Below are positions 26,301-34,866 of a stretch of DNA of 64,000 bases, piece after piece (positions within the stretch are counted from its first letter, which is position 1; the number at the start of each line of letters is the position of its first letter). Made by a program: the position numbers and the translations under genes. This stretch comes from Treponema bryantii NK4A124 (GTDB taxonomy: Bacteria; Spirochaetota; Spirochaetia; Treponematales; Treponemataceae): NCBI RefSeq assembly GCF_000421345.1, contig NZ_ATWV01000003.1:248001-312000 (forward strand), given 5' to 3'. Below the pieces are notes generated by a model. The model was given only the letters and a program-made list of their open reading frames with translations, did no database searches and had not been told where the DNA came from.

Positions 26301-26738
26301 TTACCCCCTAACATCTACCAGTACACTGGCTGGCTTTGGCTGTGTAACAGTGCCATATTTTGTATAATTCTTATTGCGAGTCTGTGGCAAAGCCTTCTCT
26401 ACCACTTCAGCTATAAACTCGCGGGTTACATTTACATAGTTTGAAATAACCTGATTTTCTACCTTGCATTTAAGGAGTTTTGTGCGGAGACGACCAAGGC
26501 GTTCAAAATGAGGCTTAAGCTCATCTGTTTTAAGCTCATTCTGAATTTCATCACGACGAATATCAAATTTCTGGAAACTGTCAGAAATAAGGTTTACCTC
26601 ATTAATATAACCAGTGAGGCTTTCCCAGTCCTTTTCTGTAATTGCCTTACGAAGCAGTTTCTGTTTTTCTGTAAGACGGTCGAGAAGATTTTCCTCTTCT
26701 GCCAGAACTGTTGCATATTCTTTAATCAATTCGTCCAT
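26301..26738 (-). CDS. FlgN-like flagellar export chaperone
   Basis: This is a 145-residue, almost entirely helical coiled-coil protein. FlgN chaperones FlgK and FlgL, and its gene usually stands directly before flgK, as here (3-base gap). The N-terminal half has a heptad pattern (LAEEENLLDRLTEKQKLLRKAI). The C-terminal quarter is a polar tail ending PKPASVLVDVRG. Similarity to FlgN is by length, fold and context rather than by a sharp motif. An AGGAG ribosome site and a sigma-28 promoter lie upstream. Confidence 0.75.
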   Translation of the reverse strand: MDELIKEYATVLAEEENLLDRLTEKQKLLRKAITEKDWESLTGYINEVNLISDSFQKFDIRRDEIQNELKTDELKPHFERLGRLRTKLLKCKVENQVISNYVNVTREFIAEVVEKALPQTRNKNYTKYGTVTQPKPASVLVDVRG

Positions 26739-26791
26739 TTTAATAACTCCTGGTAAAGTCCAATTAAAAATACTATGGGCCTTCTCTTTGA

Positions 26792-26819
26792 ATATCGGAC
26801 TTTGAAAAATTTTGTTTAG
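26792..26819 (-). promoter_or_regulatory. Sigma-28 (FliA) promoter of the flgN operon
   Basis: On the minus strand CTAAA (26819-26815), 16 bases and CCGATAT (26798-26792). This matches the flagellar sigma-28 consensus fully. It lies about 54 bases before the flgN-like start and should drive flgN-flgK-flgL-fliW-csrA. Confidence 0.82.
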
Positions 26820-26894
26820 GATTTTTTGAGTATTTATTGTAAGAAAAAAAATTAAAAAAAATGAAAAAAATGTTAAAAAAAGCAGGTAAAGCTC

Positions 26895-26923
26895 TTGATT
26901 AAAACATCAATATTGTGTATATT
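26895..26923 (+). promoter_or_regulatory. Promoter of the tRNA-Lys/His/Arg cluster
   Basis: TTGATT (26895-26900), a 17-base spacer and TATATT (26918-26923), 27 bases before tRNA-Lys. Confidence 0.65.
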
Positions 26924-26950
26924 CATTATCACTAAGTCAGTTAAGACTTC

Positions 26951-27023
26951 GGGCCATTAGCTCAGCTGGTAGAGCAACAGACTCTTAATCTGTGGGTCGC
27001 AGGTTCGATCCCTGCATGGCTCA
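26951..27023 (+). tRNA. tRNA-Lys (CUU)
   Basis: A 73-base cloverleaf with anticodon stem CAGA/TCTG around loop CTCTTAA (anticodon CTT), D-arm GCTCAGCTGGTAGAGC and T-loop TTCGATC. CCA is not encoded. Confidence 0.95.
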
Positions 27024-27025
27024 TT

Positions 27026-27059
27026 AAAGCTTCTAGCCAAACACTAGGAGCTTTTTTTT
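27026..27059 (+). terminator. Terminator after tRNA-Lys
   Basis: Stem AAGCTTCTAG with CTAGGAGCTT (one G-U), then a run of eight Ts. It lies between tRNA-Lys and tRNA-His, so the downstream tRNAs need readthrough or another promoter. Confidence 0.8.
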
Positions 27060-27064
27060 AATAC

Positions 27065-27137
27065 GGTGCCTATAGTTCAGCGGTAGAGCGCCAGATTGTG
27101 GATCTGGTTGTCGTCGGTTCGATCCCGACTAGGCACC
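27065..27137 (+). tRNA. tRNA-His (GUG)
   Basis: The extra G(-1) typical of tRNA-His at 27065 faces the discriminator C at 27137. Acceptor GTGCCTA pairs with TAGGCAC, and the loop TTGTGGA gives anticodon GTG. CCA is not encoded. Confidence 0.95.
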
Positions 27138-27151
27138 CTTTTTTATTTAAC

Positions 27152-27225
27152 GCGCCTGTAGCTCATCTGGATAGAGCAACGGACTTCGAATCCGTAGGTA
27201 GGAGGTTCGAATCCTCTCAGACGCA
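27152..27225 (+). tRNA. tRNA-Arg (UCG)
   Basis: A 74-base cloverleaf with anticodon stem ACGGA/TCCGT around CTTCGAA (anticodon TCG). Acceptor GCGCCTG faces CAGACGC, leaving a C4-A69 mismatch. The last 16 bases recur at 27266-27281. CCA is not encoded. Confidence 0.9.
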
Positions 27226-27281
27226 ACAGAGGGAGCCCACATGGACGTGGGCGACCGTAACGGCAAATCCTCTCAGACGCA
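27210..27281. repeat. Direct repeat of the tRNA-Arg 3' end
   Basis: AATCCTCTCAGACGCA occurs at 27210-27225 (inside the tRNA) and at 27266-27281. The 40 bases between hold a small hairpin (GCCCAC/GTGGGC). Such duplication can mark an old integration site or a decayed tRNA duplicate. Confidence 0.8.
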
Positions 27282-27285
27282 GAAA

Positions 27286-27894
27286 TTATCTTTCAATTTT
27301 GATATAATTAATCGAAATCTCATTATTTACCTGTCTTCCTGGCAGTTCTTCAAAATCCTCTTCAGTAATATCATCCCTATAAATCAGCTGATTGTATGTC
27401 GACGGATAATACTTATAAGCTTTTATACAAAGAACTATAGATTGTACTTCTTTATCAACAGAAATACTTCCATTTAAATATTTTGAAGTCGATAAGGTAT
27501 ATTCTTTATCTTCATCATCAGTATAATAAACCCTCACCTGTGTTAATCCTTCTTTCTTTAAGGCAGAAACATCAGTATCAAAGCTTTTTACATATCCATT
27601 AACTTCAAAGGTAAGATATATTTCATTATATGAAGAATTATTATCATCTGCCGAGCTGGTACGGATTTTCATAGGCTTACCTTCCATCAGCTCTTTAATT
27701 GATCCTTTTTTATATTTTTCAATCATCTGACCATATAAACCATAGCCCTTACCTTTTAAGGTTATAATCATGTCATCAATAGTCTCTGTTTCAGTATAAT
27801 AATAATCTTCTTCAATTTTTACATTCTTACAGGAAGAAAGCATTATTAATGATAAAATTGTGAAAAATATAAAACCTTTATGATTAACTTTCAT
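27286..27894 (-). CDS. Lipoprotein of unknown function
   Basis: This 202-residue protein has a lipoprotein signal: a basic start (MKVNHKG), a hydrophobic core and lipobox LSSC with Cys22. The mature part is acidic and beta-rich, with two Tyr-rich patches (DYYYTETET; AYKYYPSTYN), and shows no known domain. It starts 12 bases after the stop of the second lipoprotein, so the pair is an operon from the promoter at 28320-28348. It ends close to the tRNA-Arg 3' repeat. Confidence 0.7.
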   Translation of the reverse strand: MKVNHKGFIFFTILSLIMLSSCKNVKIEEDYYYTETETIDDMIITLKGKGYGLYGQMIEKYKKGSIKELMEGKPMKIRTSSADDNNSSYNEIYLTFEVNGYVKSFDTDVSALKKEGLTQVRVYYTDDEDKEYTLSTSKYLNGSISVDKEVQSIVLCIKAYKYYPSTYNQLIYRDDITEEDFEELPGRQVNNEISINYIKIER

Positions 27895-27906
27895 ATAATT
27901 CCCTTG

Positions 27907-28311
27907 TTACTGCTGATAAAAAATTACAGCTTCATTATTTTTCGTCGTTATCCAGAAGTATTCAGACTTGATTGCTTTTTGTTCTTTTGTTTCAAGATTA
28001 GCAGTCGATTTCTTATTTCTTACCGCATAGAAATATTTTGATTCTGAAAGAGTGACTATATCTTCTTCATTTGCATCCATGTTACCAAAGTACTTTTCAT
28101 ATTTTTTATCAAATTCTTCCGAACTCCAGTGCCAGTCAGTAAATGATTTATTAATCATAGGAATTATCACAGATTTCATTGTTTCATAATCATCAAAAAA
28201 ATAAATATTATCAATTATTTCATATTCCTTATAATCAGGATAAATCCAGCATGAAGAAAGAAGCATAAGAGAAGAAAAAAGAATAAGTGAGAAAATGTTT
28301 TTTTTGTACAT
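27907..28311 (-). CDS. Lipoprotein of unknown function
   Basis: This is a 134-residue protein with signal MYKKNIFSLILFSSLMLLSSC and lipobox LSSC at Cys21. The mature part is short and rich in aromatic and acidic residues (WHWSSEEFDKKYEKYFG). I recognise no family. The ATG lies 8 bases past a TATAAT box and has no ribosome site, so the message is probably leaderless. It is followed by the other lipoprotein. Confidence 0.65.
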   Translation of the reverse strand: MYKKNIFSLILFSSLMLLSSCWIYPDYKEYEIIDNIYFFDDYETMKSVIIPMINKSFTDWHWSSEEFDKKYEKYFGNMDANEEDIVTLSESKYFYAVRNKKSTANLETKEQKAIKSEYFWITTKNNEAVIFYQQ

Positions 28312-28312
28312 C

Positions 28313-28341
28313 TTTATAAATTATAAGAAATATTCTATAAT
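28313..28341 (+). promoter_or_regulatory. Putative promoter of the ABC ATPase gene
   Basis: TTTATA (28313-28318), a 17-base spacer and TATAAT (28336-28341). It overlaps the opposite promoter of the lipoprotein pair. The likely transcription start falls at or next to the in-frame ATG at 28348. Confidence 0.5.
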
Positions 28342-28348
28342 ATGACAA
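28320..28348 (-). promoter_or_regulatory. Promoter of the lipoprotein pair, probably leaderless
   Basis: On the minus strand TTGTCA (28348-28343), a 17-base spacer and TATAAT (28325-28320), 8 bases before the ATG at 28311. Confidence 0.65.
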
Positions 28349-29076
28349 TGGCTATTGTAGAACTTAAGAATGTAAGCAAAATATATCAGATGGATAAAGT
28401 CTCTGTAAAAGCAGTAGATGACATTTCATTTTCTATCAATCAGGGAAGTTTTTGTGCAATTTCAGGTCCTTCCGGTTCAGGTAAATCCACCCTGTTAAAC
28501 ATTATAGGATTAACAGACCTGCCATCTTCAGGTTCAGTCATTATCAATGATATTGATATTTATAAAGACATTAATTTAAGCAAAACTCATAGAATTCCAC
28601 TTTCAATAGATTCAAAGCTTACAGACTACAGACGCAACCTTCTTGGTTTTGTATTTCAGACCTTTAATCTTATTCCTGTTCTTAATGTTTATGAAAACAT
28701 TGTAATTCCTTTACATCTTGGTAATTCCCCTGCCATGCAGACAATGGACAAAAAAGAACAGACAGAATGGGTTGATTATCTTATTGAAACCGTTGGACTT
28801 ACAAACTGGAAAAAACATAAGCCTAGTGAGCTCAGCGGCGGCCAGAGACAGCGCGTTGCAATAGCCCGCGCCCTTGTTACAAAATGTCCAATCATTCTTG
28901 CTGATGAACCTACTGCCAATCTTGACTCAATAAACGGAGATCAGATTCTCGAACTGATGCAGAAATTAAATCACGAACTTAAAACAACCTTTATCTTTTC
29001 TACTCACGACCAGAAAATAGTTAACATGGCTACACAGGTTATTAAAATAAGAGACGGTAAAGTTGTAGAAGAATAA
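28342..29076 (+). CDS. ABC transporter ATPase (LolD/MacB type)
   Basis: The 244-residue ATPase has Walker [10 protein letters not shown] (near 42-50), Q-loop [15 protein letters not shown], signature [15 protein letters not shown] (near 163-177), Walker [13 protein letters not shown] and the switch His in STHD. This subfamily powers export of lipoproteins or other envelope cargo with MacB/LolC-type permeases. The matching permeases lie at 31193-33912, in the opposite direction. ATGs lie at 28342 and 28348; promoter position favours the second, but I give the longer form. No ribosome site is visible. Confidence 0.92.
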   Translation: MTMAIVELKNVSKIYQMDKVSVKAVDDISFSINQGSFCAISGPSGSGKSTLLNIIGLTDLPSSGSVIINDIDIYKDINLSKTHRIPLSIDSKLTDYRRNLLGFVFQTFNLIPVLNVYENIVIPLHLGNSPAMQTMDKKEQTEWVDYLIETVGLTNWKKHKPSELSGGQRQRVAIARALVTKCPIILADEPTANLDSINGDQILELMQKLNHELKTTFIFSTHDQKIVNMATQVIKIRDGKVVEE

Positions 29077-29086
29077 TACTCTTCTG

Positions 29087-30364
29087 CTAATAATCTAAAG
29101 AAAGAGCTATTGAAGAACTTGCAAGGAAGGCTGGTATTTCATATTTTGAACCATAGCCTACTCCAATCTTATTAGACCATTCTGCATAAGGCAATATTCC
29201 GGATACAATAAAATTCAAGGCAGTAAATCCATGCTTTTCAGTTATGCTGTAATGGCTTATAAGACCAAGCTTCATATTTTTGTTTTTTCCAAGTCTTTTT
29301 AAGCCACCTTCGAAGGCAATACGATTACTATGCACATATTCTGCTTCCGGGCTATATTCATACTGATATTCAATATTAAAACCAATATTAGGATCAAAAG
29401 CATCAAAAAGTCTGTATAAACCTGCTGTGGCAACAATATAATCATAACCTGCTGAACTATTTAAGTTATGAATGTCTTTTACACGGACAATTCCCTGGCC
29501 ATAAACATCAAAACCAAGAATTGTACGTTTTACTTCCAGACCTGCAAGATTTGTTCTTACAGGAACAGTATTCTTTGCAGGACGCTTTACATAAAGATTA
29601 AAGTTGGTATTTAAGAGAGAAAATTCAATTGAAGCATAGTAATTAAAATTGCTTGGTCTTACAGAAGCTCCCGGATATCCTGTAGCAGCAAGGGTCAATG
29701 TACCCCAGGCCCATGGATAACGTATATCAAGAGCAAGTGGGGCACCATCTTCTCCAAAGATATCTGCATGTTTTGGTCCGGTACTGTAAAGACAGCTTGT
29801 ATGTACTTCGCAGCCATAATAATCACCATTAAACAGTCTTATATTACCCCAGGAAATTCCTTTTTTACCTGCTGATATGTAAAGGCGATTAAGAAGAAGA
29901 TAATTAAAATATAATGATGATACTGCCAGTGAAAATCCGTTATCAATTCCGGTTTCAAGGCTTCCCCTTACAGAAAAGATATCACTCGGAACAATTGACA
30001 TGTTTAATACATTTTTTAATGAAAAATACCCATTATAGTCGTCATTTTTTTCATTTCCGGCTTCATCTACATTTTTTCTGTGCAGGTAAATAAGTCCGAC
30101 ATCACCAGAAAAGCTTCCGGAAAAATGCACCATAGAAGAAAAGGCAGAAGCAACTACCTGTACAGGCTTTTCAGAATCTTCTGTTACTATAGCTTCTTCA
30201 ACATCTTCTGCATCATCAAAAATTGAATCGAAGTCATCAATTTCAATGGAATCAAACTCGTTCAAGTCAGATTCATCCGTCTCTAAATCCTGGGCAATTA
30301 ATGAAGCGGAAAAGAGAGAAAAAACTAAAAACAATATGGAAGCTTTTTTCATTTTATTTAGCAC
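29087..30364 (-). CDS. Putative outer-membrane beta-barrel protein
   Basis: This 425-residue protein has a signal peptide (MLNKMKKASILFLVFSLFSASLIAQ) and a very acidic N-terminal stretch (near 27-65, many Asp/Glu). The rest is built of alternating strands rich in Tyr, Gly and Asn, ending SSIALSLDY, the aromatic C-terminus typical of barrels. I recognise no exact family. Its start overlaps the LolA-like gene by 11 bases, so it belongs to the permease operon and may be the outer-membrane end of that system. Confidence 0.7.
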   Translation of the reverse strand: MLNKMKKASILFLVFSLFSASLIAQDLETDESDLNEFDSIEIDDFDSIFDDAEDVEEAIVTEDSEKPVQVVASAFSSMVHFSGSFSGDVGLIYLHRKNVDEAGNEKNDDYNGYFSLKNVLNMSIVPSDIFSVRGSLETGIDNGFSLAVSSLYFNYLLLNRLYISAGKKGISWGNIRLFNGDYYGCEVHTSCLYSTGPKHADIFGEDGAPLALDIRYPWAWGTLTLAATGYPGASVRPSNFNYYASIEFSLLNTNFNLYVKRPAKNTVPVRTNLAGLEVKRTILGFDVYGQGIVRVKDIHNLNSSAGYDYIVATAGLYRLFDAFDPNIGFNIEYQYEYSPEAEYVHSNRIAFEGGLKRLGKNKNMKLGLISHYSITEKHGFTALNFIVSGILPYAEWSNKIGVGYGSKYEIPAFLASSSIALSLDY

Positions 30365-31163
30365 TGTTCATTTCAAGATAAGGTTTTGTATATACTGCAT
30401 CAGAAACTTTTTCAAAAACAACATTTCTGATTGTTATCTGAGTCTGCTCGTATTGAACCTTACCACCTATTTTTTTACCTTTGAGATTATCCTGTATCAA
30501 CATAGATACCGGAATTGAATAATTATTCTCTATTGCCTTTATCAGCTGATAAGATGGAATGGCTGTTGTACGAAGTTTCTGTCCGCTCAATGAATAGTCT
30601 TCCTTCTTGCGCACAAGTCCATCATCCTTTGTTACCCAGAGTTTGAGCATAGGATAATCTACACTGTCTACCTTTGCTTTAAGAGTAAAGAGTACACAAT
30701 TCATTTTTCCAAGAGTTACTTCTTCTGCTTTTTCTATTGAATAATCCCTTGCATAATGCTGAGGAGCAAAGTCCGAGTTATTTGCATTTGTATTCTGGAA
30801 CTTATCTTTTGCACTTGTAAAGGTAAAGCGTTTATCAGCCGGATCAAAGAACCAGATATTGTTATCAAACTGGAGATAACCCTTTCCTTTTTCTTTTGCA
30901 GGTCCTGTTACAAGAATTGTCCATGAACCTGTTTTATCACGGCGATACATAACAGCTTCTGTAACATTCTGTCCTTCACCAGGCTTATTCTGGACTACAG
31001 TATAGTTTCCTTTAAAATCAGTTTCATAAAAAGCAGTATTATTCTCTGCCCTTTTTAGCAGACTTTCATATTCTGCCTGGCTTAAAGCCCAGCTTTGACA
31101 GATTCCGAGAACAAAAAAAGAAAAAAGAAGAGCTGTAATATAACGATATCCGTGTTTTTTCAT
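30354..31163 (-). CDS. LolA-like outer membrane lipoprotein-sorting protein
   Basis: The 269-residue protein has a signal peptide (first ~27 residues, ending SWALSQ) and the LolA-like periplasmic fold: YRRDKTGSWTILVTGPAKEKGKGYLQFDNNIWFFDP (near 78-113), then LWVTKDDGLVRKKEDYSLSGQKLRT (near 185-210). Related proteins carry lipids or lipoproteins across the periplasm. GGAG lies before the ATG. It stands between the second permease and the barrel protein in one operon, which supports a cargo-carrier role. The exact cargo is unknown. Confidence 0.8.
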   Translation of the reverse strand: MKKHGYRYITALLFSFFVLGICQSWALSQAEYESLLKRAENNTAFYETDFKGNYTVVQNKPGEGQNVTEAVMYRRDKTGSWTILVTGPAKEKGKGYLQFDNNIWFFDPADKRFTFTSAKDKFQNTNANNSDFAPQHYARDYSIEKAEEVTLGKMNCVLFTLKAKVDSVDYPMLKLWVTKDDGLVRKKEDYSLSGQKLRTTAIPSYQLIKAIENNYSIPVSMLIQDNLKGKKIGGKVQYEQTQITIRNVVFEKVSDAVYTKPYLEMNSAK

Positions 31164-31192
31164 ATAAAAATCTCCATAAAATGCAATTAATT

Positions 31193-32467
31193 CTATTCTG
31201 TAACTGCCAGAGCCTCACATGGAGTAACAGAAACAGACTTCTTAACTGCAAACATAACAGCTATCGTTGTAGTTACAACTATAGCCGCAAAAATCAATAC
31301 AAAATATTCAAAAGAAATAATTCCCTTCATCTTACCATTAACAAGGAAAATATCAAATGCCGGAATAAATGAAAAGTTTATGAGGCCTGTTACTGCATTT
31401 AAGAGAATTGAGAAGAAAAAGCCTGCAATACAACCAGCAGTCAGCAGTAAAAGAGTTTCCGTCATAAGCATTCCGTAAATCCTCATTCTCTTCATTCCTA
31501 TTGCTTTGTAAATACCAATTTCGTTTATACGCTTCATGGCAATAACTCGGAAGGTAGAACTTACGCCTGTAACAATTATGATTAAAAGCATTACGATAAC
31601 AAAGGCTACAATAGCCTTCATAGCATCAATAATTATCTGTATTTCCTGAAGATTTGCACTTAGCTTGATAAGGGCATAAGGCTGATTTTCCCTGTAAAGA
31701 CAATTGTCATAATACTCCTGCTTATCTTCTACAATTTTATACATATTAAACTTTTCAGAAAGAGCAGCCTGATAAGTATCCAGTTCTTTTCTTGAAGGAG
31801 TTCCGTCTGGAAGCATTATCCCAATTCGATTACAAAGATGTTCCGGATATCCATAAGCCTGACAAAGCAAGGATTTATCCATATAAGAAGTATACATTCC
31901 AAAAAGACTGGAATCACGGAAGATTCCTTTTACAATCAGGGGAACGGTATTTATCTGCCATCCTGAATTACGCAGCATAAAGGTAATTTCATCACCAGTA
32001 TGTACTTCCAGCATTTTTGCTATTGGCTCAGAAAGTAATATTCCGTTTGTTCCGTAAAGCCCTTCTGCAGAACCTTCAACATAATTAAAGCTGTCGAAAA
32101 GCTTTTTCTCTTTTTCAAAATTTACGCCTTTAATTACCCTCTGTCTAACGCCGGTACCTTCAAAATAAAAGGCAGCATAATCAGCATCGAGCTCATAACG
32201 TTCTGCAATAATTGAGTTTTCAGGGAAACATGAAACGAGTTCTTCTGTATTGGAAACAGGCTGATCTACACCCCAGCCTCCTATAAACTGCAAGTCTCCG
32301 GCATAATAAATACGTGCCTTATCTTCGAGTGCAGAAAGCATACCATTTACAGCATAGAGACAAAACAATGAAACTGCTACTCCAAAAAGGCAGGCACAAA
32401 ATAAAGATGTATATTGTTTTCTGCGATAAATAAGGGAACGTAAGCCCATTTTCAGTTCATCTGTCAT
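31193..32467 (-). CDS. ABC transporter permease (LolC/MacB type)
   Basis: This 424-residue permease has one helix near residues 22-45, a large periplasmic domain (~50-280) and three C-terminal helices (near 285-310, 335-365 and 385-410). The cytoplasmic motif RVIAMKRINEIGIYKAIGMKR precedes the second of these, as in FtsX/MacB permeases. It overlaps the first permease by 4 bases. With that partner and the ATPase at 28342 it would form a LolCDE- or MacB-like exporter. Confidence 0.9.
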   Translation of the reverse strand: MTDELKMGLRSLIYRRKQYTSLFCACLFGVAVSLFCLYAVNGMLSALEDKARIYYAGDLQFIGGWGVDQPVSNTEELVSCFPENSIIAERYELDADYAAFYFEGTGVRQRVIKGVNFEKEKKLFDSFNYVEGSAEGLYGTNGILLSEPIAKMLEVHTGDEITFMLRNSGWQINTVPLIVKGIFRDSSLFGMYTSYMDKSLLCQAYGYPEHLCNRIGIMLPDGTPSRKELDTYQAALSEKFNMYKIVEDKQEYYDNCLYRENQPYALIKLSANLQEIQIIIDAMKAIVAFVIVMLLIIIVTGVSSTFRVIAMKRINEIGIYKAIGMKRMRIYGMLMTETLLLLTAGCIAGFFFSILLNAVTGLINFSFIPAFDIFLVNGKMKGIISFEYFVLIFAAIVVTTTIAVMFAVKKSVSVTPCEALAVTE

Positions 32468-33912
32468 TTTGCCCCCGAAATTGCATCTACAGGGCTAACC
32501 TTAAGAGCATTAATTACAGGATAAATCCAGCCTAATAAAGCAAGGGCCAGAACCAGAATAAAGAGCTTAATAACATTTCCACTGCTTACATGAACACTTA
32601 TGGCCTCTGCACCAAAAAGCTGTACAAGAAATGAATTATGAAGAACTATATGAGCTTTATTTATAAAATGTGTACCTATATTACCTGCAAGAACTCCAAG
32701 AATTCCGCTTGTTATAGTCAGAATGAGGTTTTCTGTCATACACTGAAGTGAAATAAAACGCTTTTTTGCACCTATAGCCCGAAGAGTTCCAATTTCACGC
32801 GTTCTGTCCAGAATATTAATTACCAGAGTATTATTTACAATAATAAAACCGGCTGCAAGTACAATAACAATGCCAATATTAAAGATTTTACGCATCCAGA
32901 AAAGATAAAGAGCTGTACTTCCGGCAGCATGACGCCAGTCTGCAACCTGTACCGGCCAACCGTTTTTCCGGAAGATTCTGGAAATCTTTTTCATAATTCT
33001 CTTTGTATCTTTTGCATCTTTTAATCTTACTATCAAATAATTCCAGCTTGTACTTTCTGAAAGATCTTCTGAAGTAGTTTCTGTTACAATTTCCTCCTCC
33101 TCAGAAGAGTCTGTCTGGATTAATGCTTCATCATAATCAGAAACATCATCAAATAAATCATCAAAATCTGAAAAATCGTTATTTTCGGTAAAAAGATTTG
33201 TTGCTTCTTCACTAAGATTATATGAATCTGATGAAAAGACTTCTGTGATTCCCAGAAGTGAGCGGATAGTTATAGGATCTGCAATAACAAAGCGGCCAAA
33301 AATCTCGTTATAGATTTCATATTCAAAGACTGCCGTTACATCTGCAGCACGAATTTTGTAGTTTGGTCCGTCTGAAACTATAAACTGAACTGTAGAGCCT
33401 ACATCAACGCCAAGCTTTTCTGCCATTTGAGAGCAAAGCATTACACCGCGCTGTCCGTGTTCATAAGGCTTTCCCCTCAAGAGGTGAATAGATTTCATTA
33501 AAGAAAGATAAGGCTCTCCCTCTACTCCAAAAACATAGGCAGGAACTCTGTTGGCACCGTCGGAACGTTCTGCCATAGCTGCTCCGGAAATCTGACCTGT
33601 TGTACCGGCAACTTCCGGCATAGCTTCGATGGTTTCTATGATTTTTTCGTAGGGAACAATTGTACTTAGAGTGGTAAGTTCGCCGGTTACAGGAGTTTCA
33701 TCTCCAAAAAGACTCTGCTGAAACTTTGATTTTGGACGAATTATAAAGTCTCCGGTGAAGCTTGCAACATAGTTAGTCTGTACGCCCTGCTCTGTACTGT
33801 CAAAAACAGCATTGGCAAGGCAAAAAAGACTAACTGCAAAAGTTATAAAAAGAATTATAACAAGAGAAGACCGTCGGGAAATTACGTTTTTTAATGCAAG
33901 CTTAAGGAGCAA
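32464..33912 (-). CDS. ABC transporter permease (LolC/MacB type) with acidic insert
   Basis: This 482-residue permease has the same layout as its neighbour: an N-terminal helix near 15-40, a periplasmic domain and three C-terminal helices, with LDRTREIGTLRAIGAKKRFI as the coupling motif. An unusual acidic low-complexity insert lies near residues 230-290 (many D and E, such as SDFDDLFDDVSDYDEA). The start is TTG with a GGA ribosome site. It follows the Wzz-like gene by 12 bases. Confidence 0.9.
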   Translation of the reverse strand: MLLKLALKNVISRRSSLVIILFITFAVSLFCLANAVFDSTEQGVQTNYVASFTGDFIIRPKSKFQQSLFGDETPVTGELTTLSTIVPYEKIIETIEAMPEVAGTTGQISGAAMAERSDGANRVPAYVFGVEGEPYLSLMKSIHLLRGKPYEHGQRGVMLCSQMAEKLGVDVGSTVQFIVSDGPNYKIRAADVTAVFEYEIYNEIFGRFVIADPITIRSLLGITEVFSSDSYNLSEEATNLFTENNDFSDFDDLFDDVSDYDEALIQTDSSEEEEIVTETTSEDLSESTSWNYLIVRLKDAKDTKRIMKKISRIFRKNGWPVQVADWRHAAGSTALYLFWMRKIFNIGIVIVLAAGFIIVNNTLVINILDRTREIGTLRAIGAKKRFISLQCMTENLILTITSGILGVLAGNIGTHFINKAHIVLHNSFLVQLFGAEAISVHVSSGNVIKLFILVLALALLGWIYPVINALKVSPVDAISGAK

Positions 33913-33924
33913 AGTATTCCAGCC

Positions 33925-34821
33925 TTATTTCTTTTTGCTTATTTTACCGCCATCCCATGCTGTCTTAATTTTTCCACTTGCTTCAGGATCCTTTTTAATA
34001 TTTTCAACAGCGTTCAAAAGGAAGGCTACAAAAACTAAAACAAAGAATGCAGCAAAAACAAGAATAACTAATTTCTTAAGACGTCCAAGAGGTTCAAGAA
34101 GAATAAATGGTTCACCAGCTGAAGTCAGGAAGCCTGAATAGGTTGTTCTAAAGTTCTTAATCTGAACCTGTGTATCTTTAAGCTTCTGTGTAGAAGATGA
34201 AGTATCGTCAGGCATAACAAGAGCAAGAGAATCTTCTGCCGCTTTATCGATTGCATCAATTTTTGGGAAAAGATAATTTTCAATCTCTTTAGTTGTATCA
34301 TTTGCCATATCAGCAAGCATCTGATTAGCAACAGCAACATTTGTTTCAGGTACTGTTATAGTAACTTTAAGTTCAGTCTGCATTGGAGAGATTTCAACCT
34401 TAAACATTTTGTTTTTTACAAGGCCCTGAATAAATCCGTTGTACTGGTATGGTGTCATTTCATCTAAATCTACGCCAAAAGGATTATACTTTTTAACTTC
34501 CTGGGCTAAGAATGTAAGACGAGTCATATTATAATTTGCAAGGCTTACAACGATTTTCTGTCTCTGATCATTAAAACCAAGCTGCTGTTCAATTGATGGT
34601 GGCAATGAATCTATCTGATATGTATATTCGATTGTAACTTCATGCTTATCCGCAGATTTCATGAGTTTTGGTAATCCGAATAAATAAAAGATACCAAGGA
34701 TGGCAACTAAAATAGTACCTGCGATAATCATAAATCTGTGCTTGATAAGTACAGAAAACAAATCAATAAGGCTGATTTCATCATCTTCAGCTAACTGTGT
34801 ATTATTTTCAAATTCGCTCAT
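33925..34821 (-). CDS. Wzz-like chain-length/polysaccharide copolymerase protein
   Basis: This 298-residue protein has two membrane helices, near residues 33-52 and 250-272. These flank a periplasmic helical domain. The N-terminal cytoplasmic DDEISLIDLFSVLIKHRFMII is typical of Wzz proteins, which set polysaccharide chain length. The second helix is followed by a basic tail. It leads the operon with the permeases, LolA-like and barrel genes, so it may instead act with that exporter. The ATG lies 8 bases past a TATAAT box and has no ribosome site. Confidence 0.75.
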   Translation of the reverse strand: MSEFENNTQLAEDDEISLIDLFSVLIKHRFMIIAGTILVAILGIFYLFGLPKLMKSADKHEVTIEYTYQIDSLPPSIEQQLGFNDQRQKIVVSLANYNMTRLTFLAQEVKKYNPFGVDLDEMTPYQYNGFIQGLVKNKMFKVEISPMQTELKVTITVPETNVAVANQMLADMANDTTKEIENYLFPKIDAIDKAAEDSLALVMPDDTSSSTQKLKDTQVQIKNFRTTYSGFLTSAGEPFILLEPLGRLKKLVILVFAAFFVLVFVAFLLNAVENIKKDPEASGKIKTAWDGGKISKKK

Positions 34822-34829
34822 AATGATTT

Positions 34830-34858
34830 ATTATACCATCTTCGCTTAATCTTTTCTA
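34830..34858 (-). promoter_or_regulatory. Promoter of the Wzz/permease operon, probably leaderless
   Basis: On the minus strand TAGAAA (34858-34853), a 17-base spacer and TATAAT (34835-34830), 8 bases before the ATG at 34821. Confidence 0.5.
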
Positions 34859-34866
34859 TATAAAAA

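Noticed and set aside
26739-26894. A small gene between flgN and tRNA-Lys
   Set aside because: Only AT-rich sequence with the sigma-28 promoter; no frame with a start and ribosome site looks coding.
27098-27307. A small frame through tRNA-His and tRNA-Arg
   Set aside because: It is the translation of tRNA genes and the repeat.
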